A stretch of 60,316 nt of DNA from Lewinellaceae bacterium (lineage in GTDB: Bacteria > Bacteroidota > Bacteroidia > Chitinophagales > Saprospiraceae), in the NCBI GenBank assembly GCA_947476195.1, contig CANJPT010000012.1, forward strand, positions 1 to 60,316, read 5' to 3'. Under the pieces are notes generated by a model. The model ran no database searches. It was given only the letters and a program-made list of their open reading frames with translations, and was not told the DNA's origin. Positions 1-8,656 of the stretch are shown here, piece by piece. Every line of letters begins with the position of its first letter. Position 1 is the stretch's first letter. A program made the position numbers and the translations under genes.

Positions 1-360
1 CATTAAGGTATGAATTGGGGAGGCAAATTTTTTCTTTATCAAGGCGTGAGAAGGGCGCAATGCGGGACATTTTAACCGACGAACAACGCAGAGAAAGGAA
101 AAATTAGACCGCCATATTCACACCTTAATGGCCGGACGCGGCACTAGGCTATGACAAGCTTTCGGTTTCGGGCTACAAGAGCGGCAATAGATCCTCCATG
201 TTTTTTTTGCTACTTTTGATAAACGTTGCCAAATCAAGCTCACCTGAAGATTACGTTTACACAAAATTCTTTAGCCCCTCCGATTTGGGCATGCTTCTTT
301 ACGGTTAGGTTTCCTGTTCTCCTATTTGATCGTTCTCCCGTTCTCCCCAATTTAATTTAC
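1..360. other. Left-edge intergenic stretch
   Basis: No gene can be supported here; the open frames are under 40 codons. The right part is pyrimidine-rich with two tandem copies of the octamer GTTCTCCC near 331-346, of the same style as short tandem repeats in other gaps of this window. A gene lying to the left could end just before the window. Confidence 0.4.
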
Positions 361-2670
361 TCATTCCACCACTATCTCATCCAAAAATAGCCAGGCTCCA
401 TTCGTTGCGCCGGGGTAATCCTTTGGGATAATTCCGTAGTTCTTAGCCACAAATCTAAGATATCGACCTTTTGCATTAGGTGTTTCCAAGACCACATTTT
501 CTGTTGTTGAACCCTCCAGCGCATCTGCATCAATGGTTTTGGAGGTAAGCAGTTTGAAGTTGGTGCCATCATCTGATAGGTATACTTCAGCACCTATTGG
601 AGGCCAGATCCAGGAGGACTTAGCGTTCACGAAATTGAACGAAACCTTGCTAAATGCAGTAGGCTGCCCCAGGTCTATCACGGGGTCAATGTCATGGTTC
701 ACAAGGCCGATCCAATTATTCCAGGTTTTAATGTTTCCTGTTACTCCGTTGGTCAGTGCGAATACGTCACCGCCCGTATATTCAGAAGGTTTTTGGGGCA
801 AGATATAGGGTTTCCCAATGGCTTTGTGAATGGTATATTTTACAAGCGTCGCTTTCCCAAGGGGCTTTCCTTTTGCAAACACAGCGGCTTTTAGGGTAGT
901 GGTTTTGGTGATTGGAATCGGCGAAATATATTGGGGTGAATTTGGTGAAGGTGGTTTTCCGTCTGTGGTGTAGCGGATCTCCAGCGCGGGGTCGTTGGAC
1001 TTTAGGATGACCTTATTTTCTGAAAAAGAAGCGGTTATATCATAAAAACTCCGGGAAAATTTCAGTCCGACGGCATCGAGCCGGGTCATATGTACTTGGA
1101 TGCGTTTAGAAAAATCGGTCCAGCTGCGTTTCCCTTTAGCCGACCAGACTACCTCCGACAGGGCACAGGCACGTGGGAAAGCCATGTACTCTACCTGTTC
1201 TGACTTGGGCATATATTCAGTCCAGACATTGCCTTGTGCCCCAATGATATGCTTGGCTGCTTCAGGCGAAAGTCCTTCCGGTATTGGCTCATAACTATAT
1301 GCCCTTTCGAGCGTGGTGAGTCCGCCAATTGCCAATGGTTCTATGCTTGGGTCACTCTGATAAAAGTCGAAATAACAATGTGATCCAGGGGTCATGATCG
1401 CATCATGGCCTGCCTTGGCTGCTGCAAACCCTCCTTCAGTACCGCGCCAGCTCATTACGGTCGCTGTTGGGGCAATGCCACCCTCCAGGATCTCGTCCCA
1501 ACCAATAATTTTCCGATTATGGAGCGCCAGGGTCTTTTCCATCCGGCGAACGAAATAACTCTGGAGTTCGTGTGCATCTTTGAGCCCTTCGTCCTTCATC
1601 CGCTTTTGGCATTTTTCGCAGGCCTCCCATCTTGTTTTAGGGCATTCATCTCCGCCGATATGGATATAAGTGCTGGGGAATAAGTCGCATACTTCTGCCA
1701 TCACATCGTTGAGGAAAGCAAAGGTTTTTTCATTGCCAGCGCAAAAAACATCTTCAAAAACACCCCATTTCGTAGCGGCTTCATAGGGCCCGCCAGTGCA
1801 ACCAAGTTCAGGATAGGCAGAAAGTGCAGCCAGGGAGTGGCCCGGCATTTCGATTTCAGGAATAATGGTCACAAAGCGCTTTCTGGCATATTCCACGATG
1901 TCTTTGATCTCCTTTTGGGTATAAAAACCGCAGTATTTCTTACCATCGAAGCGCTGGGGCATTTCATTGTAATGTCCGATAAGGGTTTCTTTTCGGCAAG
2001 AGGCTGTATGTTGAAGCTCGGGGTATTTTTTTATCTCAATTCTCCAGCCCTGATCGTCAGTCAGATGCCAATGGAAGGTATTGAGTTTGTGCATGGCCAG
2101 CATATCAATATATTTTTTAACAAAAGCTGGCTGGAAAAACTGCCGCCCAGCGTCCAGGTGCATTCCCCGATAGGCGAACCTTGGGGCATCCTGGATCAGG
2201 CAGGCGGGTACTACCCACTTTACACTGCTATGGATGTGTGTGCCACCGAATTCAGGTGGGAATAATTGTCGTAAAGTTTGCACCCCATAAAATGCCCCGG
2301 CGGCAGTCTTTGCCCGAATCATTATTGCATTGGGTTTCACTTCTAAGGAATAGCCCTCGTCAGAGACAATATTGGCATCCTGAATGAAATAAATAGCGTT
2401 CCCTTTTGCTTCTTTAAATTTTTTATAAGGCTGGCTCATCAAGCGGTAACCAGTGCTGGTGCTTGTCACGGCCAAAAGATACTGTGCAGGCAATTCCCAG
2501 TCAGCAAGGCCTTCTGGGGTATATATCCGGGTGTCTTTTTTTAGCGTGAAAGCACCTTTTCTGGCCTCCAAACTTTGAGGCAAGGGGATGATATTGAAGG
2601 AACTGGATGCCAGCTGCGGGTAAGCGAATAGCGGGCAAAAAATTAAAAGAATCCAGAATTGTGACTTCAT
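361..2670 (-). CDS. Beta-N-acetylhexosaminidase, GH20
   Basis: A 769-residue secreted glycosidase expected to remove terminal GlcNAc/GalNAc from chito-oligosaccharides or glycoconjugates by substrate-assisted catalysis. The N-terminus (about 1-22) is a signal peptide; a GH20b-type alpha/beta domain covers roughly 24-160 and the GH20 barrel about 164-515. The catalytic Asp-Glu pair is D341-E342 in HIGGDECPK, and WHLTDDQGWR and PEIEMPGH are further family signatures. A chitobiase C-terminal-like beta domain (about 540-615) and a discoidin-like C-terminus (about 640-769) follow, the usual layout of long Bacteroidota GH20 enzymes. The start at 2670 gives an intact signal peptide. It sits alone on its strand, 123 bp downstream of thrB, with no partner glycan genes. 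Confidence 0.93.
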   Translation of the reverse strand: MKSQFWILLIFCPLFAYPQLASSSFNIIPLPQSLEARKGAFTLKKDTRIYTPEGLADWELPAQYLLAVTSTSTGYRLMSQPYKKFKEAKGNAIYFIQDANIVSDEGYSLEVKPNAIMIRAKTAAGAFYGVQTLRQLFPPEFGGTHIHSSVKWVVPACLIQDAPRFAYRGMHLDAGRQFFQPAFVKKYIDMLAMHKLNTFHWHLTDDQGWRIEIKKYPELQHTASCRKETLIGHYNEMPQRFDGKKYCGFYTQKEIKDIVEYARKRFVTIIPEIEMPGHSLAALSAYPELGCTGGPYEAATKWGVFEDVFCAGNEKTFAFLNDVMAEVCDLFPSTYIHIGGDECPKTRWEACEKCQKRMKDEGLKDAHELQSYFVRRMEKTLALHNRKIIGWDEILEGGIAPTATVMSWRGTEGGFAAAKAGHDAIMTPGSHCYFDFYQSDPSIEPLAIGGLTTLERAYSYEPIPEGLSPEAAKHIIGAQGNVWTEYMPKSEQVEYMAFPRACALSEVVWSAKGKRSWTDFSKRIQVHMTRLDAVGLKFSRSFYDITASFSENKVILKSNDPALEIRYTTDGKPPSPNSPQYISPIPITKTTTLKAAVFAKGKPLGKATLVKYTIHKAIGKPYILPQKPSEYTGGDVFALTNGVTGNIKTWNNWIGLVNHDIDPVIDLGQPTAFSKVSFNFVNAKSSWIWPPIGAEVYLSDDGTNFKLLTSKTIDADALEGSTTENVVLETPNAKGRYLRFVAKNYGIIPKDYPGATNGAWLFLDEIVVE

Positions 2671-2793
2671 AAAGTGATGATTGTCTATTTGCCCGCAAGA
2701 TAAAAACCACTATAACATGTCACACTTAAATTTATGAAAAGGAGTCTTTATGTTTTCATCTGTAAAAATTTGACAGCTATTCCGCAGCAGCGC

Positions 2794-3720
2794 TTAGCAA
2801 ATCACCGCTCCTTCCTGATTCACCATTGATACGTAAATAGTACTCTCGAACTTGTGCATTGCAAAGGCAAGCTGCATGGCCAGGCTCACATTTTCAGCGA
2901 TTAAACTATTGGCACACAGGGCAAAAACTGAAGGGCCAGCTCCGGAAATACTACACCCTAATGCTCCTTGCTGCATGGCTGCTTCTTGTACATCATAGAA
3001 TCCAGGAATGAGCGCAGCCCGTTGAGGTTCAATGATTTCGTCGCGAAGACTTCGGCCTACCAGGCCCAGATCACCGTTGAAAAGCCCTATGATAAATGCG
3101 GCTAAATTAGCATTGTGGCGCACATGTTTATCAAGGGGCACTTCCTGTTTCAAAATGGCCCGGGCATCTCGCGTCAGCAATTCCAGCTTTGGGTGTACCA
3201 CCACTACATACAGTCCGCGCGGTACATGAAGCCGATGCACGTCGAAGGTGGCATTGTCTCGGATCAATACGATGCCACCTAAAAGCGAAGGGACGATATT
3301 GTCTCCTTGAGGACTTCCTGAAGCCACCTGTTCGCCTGCCCAAGCGAAGGGCAGGAGTTCACGTTTGCTCAGCCCGGTGCGCAGCAATTCGCTTACGGCC
3401 AGGGTTGCTGCTGCCGCACTGGCCGCACTGCTGCCCAATCCACTATTGATGGGCATTTTTTTATGGATCTCGAGTTCGATACCTCGTCCGGTTTCACCGA
3501 GGTGTTCCAGCAAGCGTTGAACAGCCATCCCGGCTGTATTTTTTTCGGGTTCATAGGGCAGCTTGCTACCCGCGCCTGTTATTTTAGTAATACGCAGGCC
3601 AGGTGTGTCGCTTTTGCTTGCAATGACCTCATCGCCAGGCTTTTCGAGGGCGAGCCCCATGATATCAAAACCGATTCCAATGTTGCCCACAGATGCCGGG
3701 GCGAATGCTTTAATTCCCAA
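2794..3720 (-). CDS. thrB: Homoserine kinase
   Basis: A 308-residue GHMP-superfamily kinase that phosphorylates L-homoserine on the way to threonine. The GHMP ATP-binding loop is visible as INSGLGSSAASAAAA near residues 91-105, and the N-terminal PASVGNIGIGFDIMGLAL and C-terminal CSISGAGPSVFAL segments are typical of ThrB. The length matches the family (about 300). Bacteroidota usually place it between thrA and thrC; here neither neighbour is threonine-related, so the gene stands alone. Its upstream gap contains repeat-derived sequence and a terminator-like hairpin instead of an obvious promoter. Confidence 0.93.
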   Translation of the reverse strand: MGIKAFAPASVGNIGIGFDIMGLALEKPGDEVIASKSDTPGLRITKITGAGSKLPYEPEKNTAGMAVQRLLEHLGETGRGIELEIHKKMPINSGLGSSAASAAAATLAVSELLRTGLSKRELLPFAWAGEQVASGSPQGDNIVPSLLGGIVLIRDNATFDVHRLHVPRGLYVVVVHPKLELLTRDARAILKQEVPLDKHVRHNANLAAFIIGLFNGDLGLVGRSLRDEIIEPQRAALIPGFYDVQEAAMQQGALGCSISGAGPSVFALCANSLIAENVSLAMQLAFAMHKFESTIYVSMVNQEGAVIC

Positions 3721-3847
3721 AATTTGTGCGGGATATGAGCCAGCCGTTACTTTGGCTTAGGCGGGTTATTGGTTAAAGCCGCCTAAACGCCTGCCTGCCG
3801 AGTCATGGAGGGCAGGGAAGTTGCAGCGGGTGAAGTTGCTTGAACCC

Positions 3848-3880
3848 TCCTTCGCAAAAGCTACGGCGGGTGAGGCCGCA
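3848..3880 (+). repeat. SFAKATAGE-type dispersed repeat
   Basis: The DNA reads as PSFAKATAGE in the plus frame. From memory, this kind of peptide recurs in many bacterial draft genomes where a GC-rich dispersed repeat is translated by accident. It is embedded in non-coding sequence. Only one copy is evident in the window, so calling it a repeat rests on prior knowledge and not on internal comparison. Confidence 0.4.
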
Positions 3881-3894
3881 AAGATATCAGGAAT

Positions 3895-3947
3895 AAAAAA
3901 AAAGTGGCACAAATGGCTCTGTGAAAGTCATTTGTACCACTTTTTTT
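3895..3947. terminator. Hairpin with A/T tails on both sides
   Basis: Left arm 3895-3915 pairs with right arm 3929-3947: GTGGCACAAATG against CATTTGTACCAC with one mismatch, flanked by A- and T-runs so it can act in either direction. It is not downstream of an annotated gene but about 175 bp upstream of thrB. It could be an orphan terminator or an attenuator-like element for thrB. Confidence 0.55.
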
Positions 3948-4443
3948 GTTTTAGGAATATGTTAACGAAGAGACTTGATGAATTAGGAGGTTTTTTCCAA
4001 CAAGTCTGATATTCCAACCCTTTAAATTAGCCATGCAGGCTATTAAAAGGCCTCATTTCTTCGCCCAGCCAATTGATATTCCATTCATCTTTTGGAACAA
4101 GGATACTTTTTGCTTGACGTGTGATGGTGCGACGGAGATAAACGACGGCCAGTCGAGGAGATCTGCGCCAAATCCTGCGGAATTTATTAATACGGGGTAT
4201 CGCCATGATAAAATAGTTTTTGTGTTAAGATGAGCCAAGGATTAAATGACTGATTACTAAACGCTAACGAAGCTTTTGAATAATAAGTTTTCTCTTTTGA
4301 GAGAATTTTTTGTTAAATTTTGTGAACGACAAAAATCAGCTTAAAAGCAAGAATTAGCCAAGTATTGGGTCAAAGGAGCGCCTTGCGGTGAATCAAAACT
4401 GGTAACTTTTTAAAAGTTGTCCATGAATGCTATGCAGCCTGCT

Positions 4444-4451
4444 TACCTTTG
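4444..4451 (+). promoter_or_regulatory. Bacteroidota -7 box of the glycosyltransferase gene
   Basis: TACCTTTG fits TAnnTTTG. Transcription would start near 4458, downstream of the upstream-most possible start codon, which supports the ATG at 4473 as the real start. No well-spaced -33 TTTG is present. Confidence 0.5.
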
Positions 4452-4472
4452 CCACCCGAACTATTGCAAATT

Positions 4473-5192
4473 ATGAGCCAAATTCTATCCATTGTCATTC
4501 CTGCTTACAACGAAGAGCGCACGATTCACCGCATTTTAGACAAAGTGAAAGCGGTAGAACTAATTGGAGGTTTCCAAAAAGAACTCATTATTACGAACGA
4601 TTGTTCGAAAGATGATACCGAAGGTGCTATACACCGATATATGGAGGCAAATCCTGCGCTTAATATCCGGTATCTAAAACATGAGGTGAATCAGGGCAAA
4701 GGTGCAGCGCTCCATACGGGTATTCAACACGCTTCTGGCGACTACATCATTATTCAGGATGCTGATCTGGAATACAATCCCGAAGAATATAACATCCTGC
4801 TCAGGCCAATCCTGGATGGCTTTGCGGATGTTGTCTTTGGTTCAAGGTTCATGGGCGGCAGACCGCACCGAATCCTGTTTTTCTGGCATAGTATCGGCAA
4901 TAAGTTCCTGACCACGCTGTCCAATATGTTCACTAACTTGAATCTGACGGACATGGAGACTTGCTATAAAATGTTCCGCTCGGATATGCTGAAGGCACTC
5001 CATTTGCGCGAAAAGCGTTTCGGCTTTGAGCCAGAAGTGACGGCAAGAATTAGTAGGGTACCTGGGGTGCGCATTTATGAAGTGGGGATTTCCTACTACG
5101 GCCGCACCTATGCTGAAGGGAAAAAGATCGGCGCAAAGGATGGTTTTCGGGCGATCTATTGTATTTTGAAGTATAATCTTTGGGCGAAGTAG
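4473..5192 (+). CDS. Family 2 glycosyltransferase, dolichol-phosphate-mannose synthase-like
   Basis: A 239-residue GT-A fold enzyme without membrane segments, expected to move a sugar from a nucleotide donor to a polyprenyl-phosphate or similar lipid. The start [11 protein letters not shown], the donor-binding QDADLEY (DxD-type) and GSRFMGG are typical of the DPM1/ArnC-like branch; the C-terminus carries the family pattern EPEVTARI and [13 protein letters not shown]. The frame is open 8 codons upstream, but ATG 4473 lies just downstream of a TACCTTTG -7 box and is preferred. It converges with the thioesterase gene; the acceptor is unknown. Confidence 0.85.
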   Translation: MSQILSIVIPAYNEERTIHRILDKVKAVELIGGFQKELIITNDCSKDDTEGAIHRYMEANPALNIRYLKHEVNQGKGAALHTGIQHASGDYIIIQDADLEYNPEEYNILLRPILDGFADVVFGSRFMGGRPHRILFFWHSIGNKFLTTLSNMFTNLNLTDMETCYKMFRSDMLKALHLREKRFGFEPEVTARISRVPGVRIYEVGISYYGRTYAEGKKIGAKDGFRAIYCILKYNLWAK

Positions 5193-5211
5193 TATTTAGT
5201 TGCAAGTTTAC

Positions 5212-5263
5212 AAGTTTCAAGTGGTGCATCTACTGAATGTTAGCTGTTGACCATTTGAAACTT
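5212..5263. terminator. Inverted repeat between convergent genes
   Basis: AAGTTTCAAGTGG at 5212-5224 pairs with CCATTTGAAACTT at 5251-5263 with one mismatch and a 26-nt loop. It lies between the convergent glycosyltransferase and thioesterase genes and probably serves both ends. Extra AAGTTT-type octamers surround it. Confidence 0.45.
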
Positions 5264-5288
5264 GCCACTTTCTACTTTCCCCTTGAAA

Positions 5289-5696
5289 CTAAAAATAACT
5301 TGCAAGCTTCCCCATAAAATACTCCGGTGCAGGTACTACTTTTTTAGTTTTTGAGTCAAAGAAACAGAGTCGAACCCGACCAGCGTTCACGAGCTTTTTC
5401 TTTTCGTTGAAGATCTCCACATGAAAGGTGATGTACTCGTCCGGCAACTCCCTGATCTCGGAACGGACTGTGAGGAGATCATCGTAATGGGCCGGACGTA
5501 CATAGCGCATTTCCAGGCTGACAACCGGTAGCCAGATCCCATGAACTTCTTCTAATTCCTTGTAAGTCAAGCCTAAAGAACGGATCGTCTCCACACGGCC
5601 TACCTCAAAATATTGGGCATAGTGACCGTAATAGAGGTAACCCATCTGGTCGGTCTCGCCATAGCGGACTCTTATCTGTGTTTCGAAAGCATACAT
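5289..5696 (-). CDS. Acyl-CoA thioesterase, YbgC/4HBT hot-dog family
   Basis: A 135-residue single hot-dog domain that should hydrolyse acyl-CoA thioesters in the cytoplasm. The motif YGETDQMGYLYYGHYAQYFE (residues about 14-33) is the 4-hydroxybenzoyl-CoA thioesterase signature, with the catalytic-type Asp and the following Gly. Length and the single domain fit YbgC/FadM-like enzymes. There is no operon partner: the next gene upstream is 162 bp away behind heptad-repeat DNA. Substrate chain length cannot be read from the sequence. Confidence 0.85.
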   Translation of the reverse strand: MYAFETQIRVRYGETDQMGYLYYGHYAQYFEVGRVETIRSLGLTYKELEEVHGIWLPVVSLEMRYVRPAHYDDLLTVRSEIRELPDEYITFHVEIFNEKKKLVNAGRVRLCFFDSKTKKVVPAPEYFMGKLASYF

Positions 5697-5703
5697 TTTA
5701 GAC

Positions 5704-5743
5704 GGTTTACGGTATGCGGTTTACGGTGCCCGGTTTATGGTGG
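5704..5743. repeat. CCGTNNA-type heptad array (minus orientation)
   Basis: Read on the minus strand the tract is a run of seven-base units such as CCGTAAA, CCGGGCA and CCGCATA. It matches the consensus of the arrays at 5827-5862 and 54497-54550 and lies just upstream of the thioesterase start. Confidence 0.5.
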
Positions 5744-5826
5744 AATTATCGGAAATAAAAGTATTAACATTGGATTTCGCACCAATCACTCCAAACTAAA
5801 GAATAACAAAAAAACCTAAAATTGAA

Positions 5827-5862
5827 CCGTTAACCGTCCACCGTTAACCGTCCACCGTTCAT
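5827..5862. repeat. CCGTNNA heptad array
   Basis: Five consecutive heptads read CCGTTAA, CCGTCCA, CCGTTAA, CCGTCCA, CCGTTCA. The array abuts the 3' end of the arginine deiminase family gene (ends 5859) and has the same unit as 54497-54550. Confidence 0.7.
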
Positions 5863-7133
5863 AGTTCAATTGCTTCGCGCTCGATCGGACAAGTCATACA
5901 ATGGCTTCCGCCACGTGCCCGGGATAGTTCGTTAGAAGGAATGGTGATAATGGTATTCTCTACCTTTTCAGGATCCACTTTGCCATTATCGATATCGCGA
6001 AGCATTTTTTCTGCGCTCACTACTTTGTAGCCGAAATCTTTGAATGCCTTTTCGGTAATCGGGTTCCGGTCATAAGTGATTGCTACGCCTGGTTTAAGTG
6101 CTACGAGGTTGCAACCGTCGGTCCATTGCTCGCGCTCCTGGTAAGGGGTTTCTCCACGACCGGCCCAGATGAATTCCATCTTTGGATTCACCTCTGCTCT
6201 TAAGAAATCCACGATGCTTGGGTATTCCAGTTCTTCGCCTGTATGGCGGTGTACATCCACATAGGAGCCCAGACCGTCCTGTACAATGGGTTTATAGCCC
6301 ACCACATGATTGTGATTGATCTGTGTAAAAATGGTATCAATGTGCATGTAGGTACGCTCTGCGGGGATGTTTACCTGCACGATATTTTTGATGATGCCTT
6401 TTTCAAAAAGGTAATTTTTGAGCATCTCAAAAGCATAATTGTTGGTGCGTTCGGAATTGCCAATGAGTAGATAATCCTTGTGGAACATCATTACATCGCC
6501 GCCTTCAATGCTGATTGTTTCACCGCGTTTGTTGGGTGGGAATTTGTCTACCCGATTGAGGTTGATGGTTTTTCCATCTGCCTTGAGGCGTCGGAATACC
6601 GGGTGGCTGGAGAAAATGAGTCGGGTCAGGAAATTTTCACGGAAGCGGGCTTCTTTGGCAGCTTTGGTGATAATGACGTGTTCTTTTACCGTAACCGCCA
6701 GATCTCGGGTAAAGATGAGGTTCGGGATTGGGTCAAAAAGGATACGATCTTCTGGCTCGAGGTAGCCGGTAATGAGGGTATCGGCCAATTGTTCTGGTGA
6801 AAGACTTGCGAGCCGTGGGATGAAGGAGTATGGAAGCTCTTCAAAATCAACAATTTTGTTGATGATCTCGTAACGGCTTTCTTCATTCCGACAGCTTTCG
6901 GTCAGGAGGTCGCCTACTTCCAATACATTTTCTTTTCCGACAAAAGCGCGGAGTATATTCACGAAAATATCATGCTCGTCCTGCATGTTCGGAAGGTGCA
7001 CGATATCGTCAAAGAGCAATTCCTCCGCGCGTTTGGGCGTGATGCGGGCGATGCCTTCGTCCGGGCGGTGCACGATAACTTTTTTGAGTTTTCCGATTTC
7101 GGAGTCTACGTAGATGCGGCTATTCGCGTCCAT
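5859..7133 (-). CDS. Arginine deiminase family protein
   Basis: A 424-residue guanidino-modifying enzyme, probably hydrolysing arginine to citrulline plus ammonia. The N-terminus (SEIGKLKKVIVHRPDEG) is typical of the family. The C-terminal RARGGSHCMTCPIER, with Cys about 412, occupies the place of the catalytic cysteine loop of arginine deiminases; EGGDVMMF and HIDTIFTQ carry the expected acidic and His residues. The length suits ArcA (about 410). No arcB, arcC or arginine antiporter lies nearby, so fermentative use of arginine is not supported by context, and a peptidyl- or other amidinohydrolase role cannot be excluded. Confidence 0.85.
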   Translation of the reverse strand: MDANSRIYVDSEIGKLKKVIVHRPDEGIARITPKRAEELLFDDIVHLPNMQDEHDIFVNILRAFVGKENVLEVGDLLTESCRNEESRYEIINKIVDFEELPYSFIPRLASLSPEQLADTLITGYLEPEDRILFDPIPNLIFTRDLAVTVKEHVIITKAAKEARFRENFLTRLIFSSHPVFRRLKADGKTINLNRVDKFPPNKRGETISIEGGDVMMFHKDYLLIGNSERTNNYAFEMLKNYLFEKGIIKNIVQVNIPAERTYMHIDTIFTQINHNHVVGYKPIVQDGLGSYVDVHRHTGEELEYPSIVDFLRAEVNPKMEFIWAGRGETPYQEREQWTDGCNLVALKPGVAITYDRNPITEKAFKDFGYKVVSAEKMLRDIDNGKVDPEKVENTIITIPSNELSRARGGSHCMTCPIEREAIEL

Positions 7134-7276
7134 AAAATTTTGATGCTAAAAGTTGGTTGGGCAAATGGTTTGGACTTTTCTTTTTTATATTGTAAAAAAA
7201 GAGAAAGGTTTTTTACCCTCCGAAGTCTGTAGCTATAGCGGGTAAATGGTCTAAACCTGGGCGAAGGTAGTAGGAA

Positions 7277-8314
7277 TTACCGCCTCAAAAAAGCCTTTGT
7301 ACGTGCCTGTGCATTCTCCCTTATGTTTAGATAGTACAAGTTCATATCGCCAATGTGATAGTTCTTCCGCTGGAGCAGAATACTGCCTTTAAATGTAGGT
7401 TTTCGGGCCAACAGGATTCCTTTGTAAACCTCAGCATCCGTTACTGCCGGATAAATTTTATTAAAGGGGCGTAGCACCCCGCCCTGATTTTGAGATTTAG
7501 GTGCGTAGGATTTTTCGGTCGTCGTCCAAGTGAGCGGGTTGGTACAGATCACATGTTGCTCAAAGGCATGACGAAGACCATAATTGCGTTCCCAGGTGCG
7601 CCAAGAACAGAAGCAGTCGGTCTGTTCGGGGGTTTGGCACGGCTTGAAGGTTTTATAATAATCATCGCGTACCGGCCATCCTGCGATATAGGCGGCGACA
7701 AGTTGGGTTTCCAGGGGTTTCCCTTCCACCAATTCTTTGATCAGCGTCTTGGTATGAAGCGCACCCTGACTGTGCCCCACCAGGATGAACGGGCGTCCGT
7801 TGTTCCAGTGTTTGAGGTAATATTCGAATGCGGCTTTTGTATCGGTGTAGGCCAATTCAAGTGCCTGTCGTGCAGAAGCGGTATCCTTTTTAGTAAAAAA
7901 AGCATGTAAGTGTGCCTGACGATAGCGCGGCGCAAACACGCGGCCTACTCCGTTAAAAATTGAGGCCTGAAATTGAATGCTGCCATTGTCTGTTTTGAGA
8001 TTCGTTTTTGTGTCCGAAACACTGGCATTCCAATGATGCTGGTACCTGCTGTGTTTAAGACCGCCGGTATAGGAGGTCGGGTATAAAAAAATAACATCTA
8101 CCGGGGCATCCTTTTGAAGGTCGGGTAAGTCAGTGGAAGGAGAAAGGTCGGCGGGGTCGACTTTGTCGGGGTGGGCGGCCCAGTTTTCCAGGTTTGAGTA
8201 GTCTGGTATTGGTGGGACTTTGGCAGCATCAAATGGTTTTTTAGGATACACAGACATGCAGGAACAAAGGCCAAGCACTGTAGCTAAAAAAAGCAGGGTA
8301 GTTTTATGATTCAT
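7277..8314 (-). CDS. DUF3089 lipoprotein, alpha/beta hydrolase fold
   Basis: A 345-residue predicted lipoprotein with a lipobox-like LGLCSC at about residues 14-19. The segment VDVIFLYPTSY and the nucleophile elbow GHSQG (S182) mark the DUF3089 branch of alpha/beta hydrolases, whose members are inferred esterases or lipases without a firmly known substrate. ATG 8314 gives an intact signal sequence. It is transcribed away from the pseudouridine synthase gene, and the shared upstream gap contains copy A of the palindromic repeat. No operon partner is visible. Confidence 0.8.
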   Translation of the reverse strand: MNHKTTLLFLATVLGLCSCMSVYPKKPFDAAKVPPIPDYSNLENWAAHPDKVDPADLSPSTDLPDLQKDAPVDVIFLYPTSYTGGLKHSRYQHHWNASVSDTKTNLKTDNGSIQFQASIFNGVGRVFAPRYRQAHLHAFFTKKDTASARQALELAYTDTKAAFEYYLKHWNNGRPFILVGHSQGALHTKTLIKELVEGKPLETQLVAAYIAGWPVRDDYYKTFKPCQTPEQTDCFCSWRTWERNYGLRHAFEQHVICTNPLTWTTTEKSYAPKSQNQGGVLRPFNKIYPAVTDAEVYKGILLARKPTFKGSILLQRKNYHIGDMNLYYLNIRENAQARTKAFLRR

Positions 8315-8384
8315 TTGAAAAAATGTTTGAAGGCCTAAATTTACGAGACATTCTTCGTCTGGGATTCGTTTTCGTACTTAGGGT

Positions 8385-8539
8385 TCGCTTGGGGATTGGT
8401 TTTGAGTCGAAAGCAAGCAAATATTATTTCAGGAAAGGCAAAATTTGCACTTGTATGCGGGCCATCTGGCTCAAAATTTAACGCTGGATGAAATAAAATT
8501 TGCCGGTTGCCGGATAAAATCCAATTCCAGAACAAGCTC
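8385..8539 (-). repeat. Palindromic dispersed repeat, copy A
   Basis: Minus-strand copy of a roughly 155-170 bp element also found at 12290-12449 and 26520-26690. Shared blocks include GAGCTTGTTCTGGAATTGG at the 5' end, TTTTATTTCATCC, TGAAATAAAATTTGC-like sequence and CTCAAAACCAAT near the 3' end. A 66-codon frame runs through it but is interrupted in copy B, so the similarity is of DNA and not of a conserved protein. It occupies the divergent promoter gap between the DUF3089 and pseudouridine synthase genes. Confidence 0.8.
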
Positions 8540-8557
8540 ATAAGCCTGATTTACCCG

Positions 8558-8565
8558 TAACTTTG
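8558..8565 (+). promoter_or_regulatory. -7 box upstream of the RluA-type gene
   Basis: TAACTTTG fits TAnnTTTG and would give a leader of about 85 nt. It lies just outside repeat copy A; no -33 TTTG at proper spacing was found. Confidence 0.4.
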
Positions 8566-8656
8566 CAACCAGATCACTACCAATCCCACAGATCACTCTT
8601 TCAATCAGCGTTCACGCGCGCCAACACGCCAAGCGTGTCAAATATTCCAAGTATTG

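Larger units (their letters stand above)
3721..4443. other. Repeat-rich intergenic region upstream of thrB
   Basis: About 720 bp without a convincing gene, between the divergent thrB and glycosyltransferase genes. It holds a short hairpin (TTAGGCGG 3757-3764 with CCGCCTAA 3779-3786), a repeat-like stretch at 3848-3880 that would translate as PSFAKATAGE, and a long hairpin at 3895-3947. The 13-mer GGCTTAGGCGGGT at 3754-3766 recurs at 17166-17178 before panD. Short overlapping frames at 4033-4238 on both strands have no recognisable product. Confidence 0.5.

Noticed and set aside
4033-4238. Overlapping 61-66 codon frames on both strands
   Set aside because: No recognisable motif, no promoter or ribosome site, and neither strand stands out.
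8341-8541. 66-codon minus-strand open frame with a counterpart at 26513-26698 sharing ANFA(L/F)PEI-like sequence
   Set aside because: Both frames are translations of the palindromic repeat; the third copy has a stop in this frame and the ends differ, so DNA repeat conservation explains the similarity.
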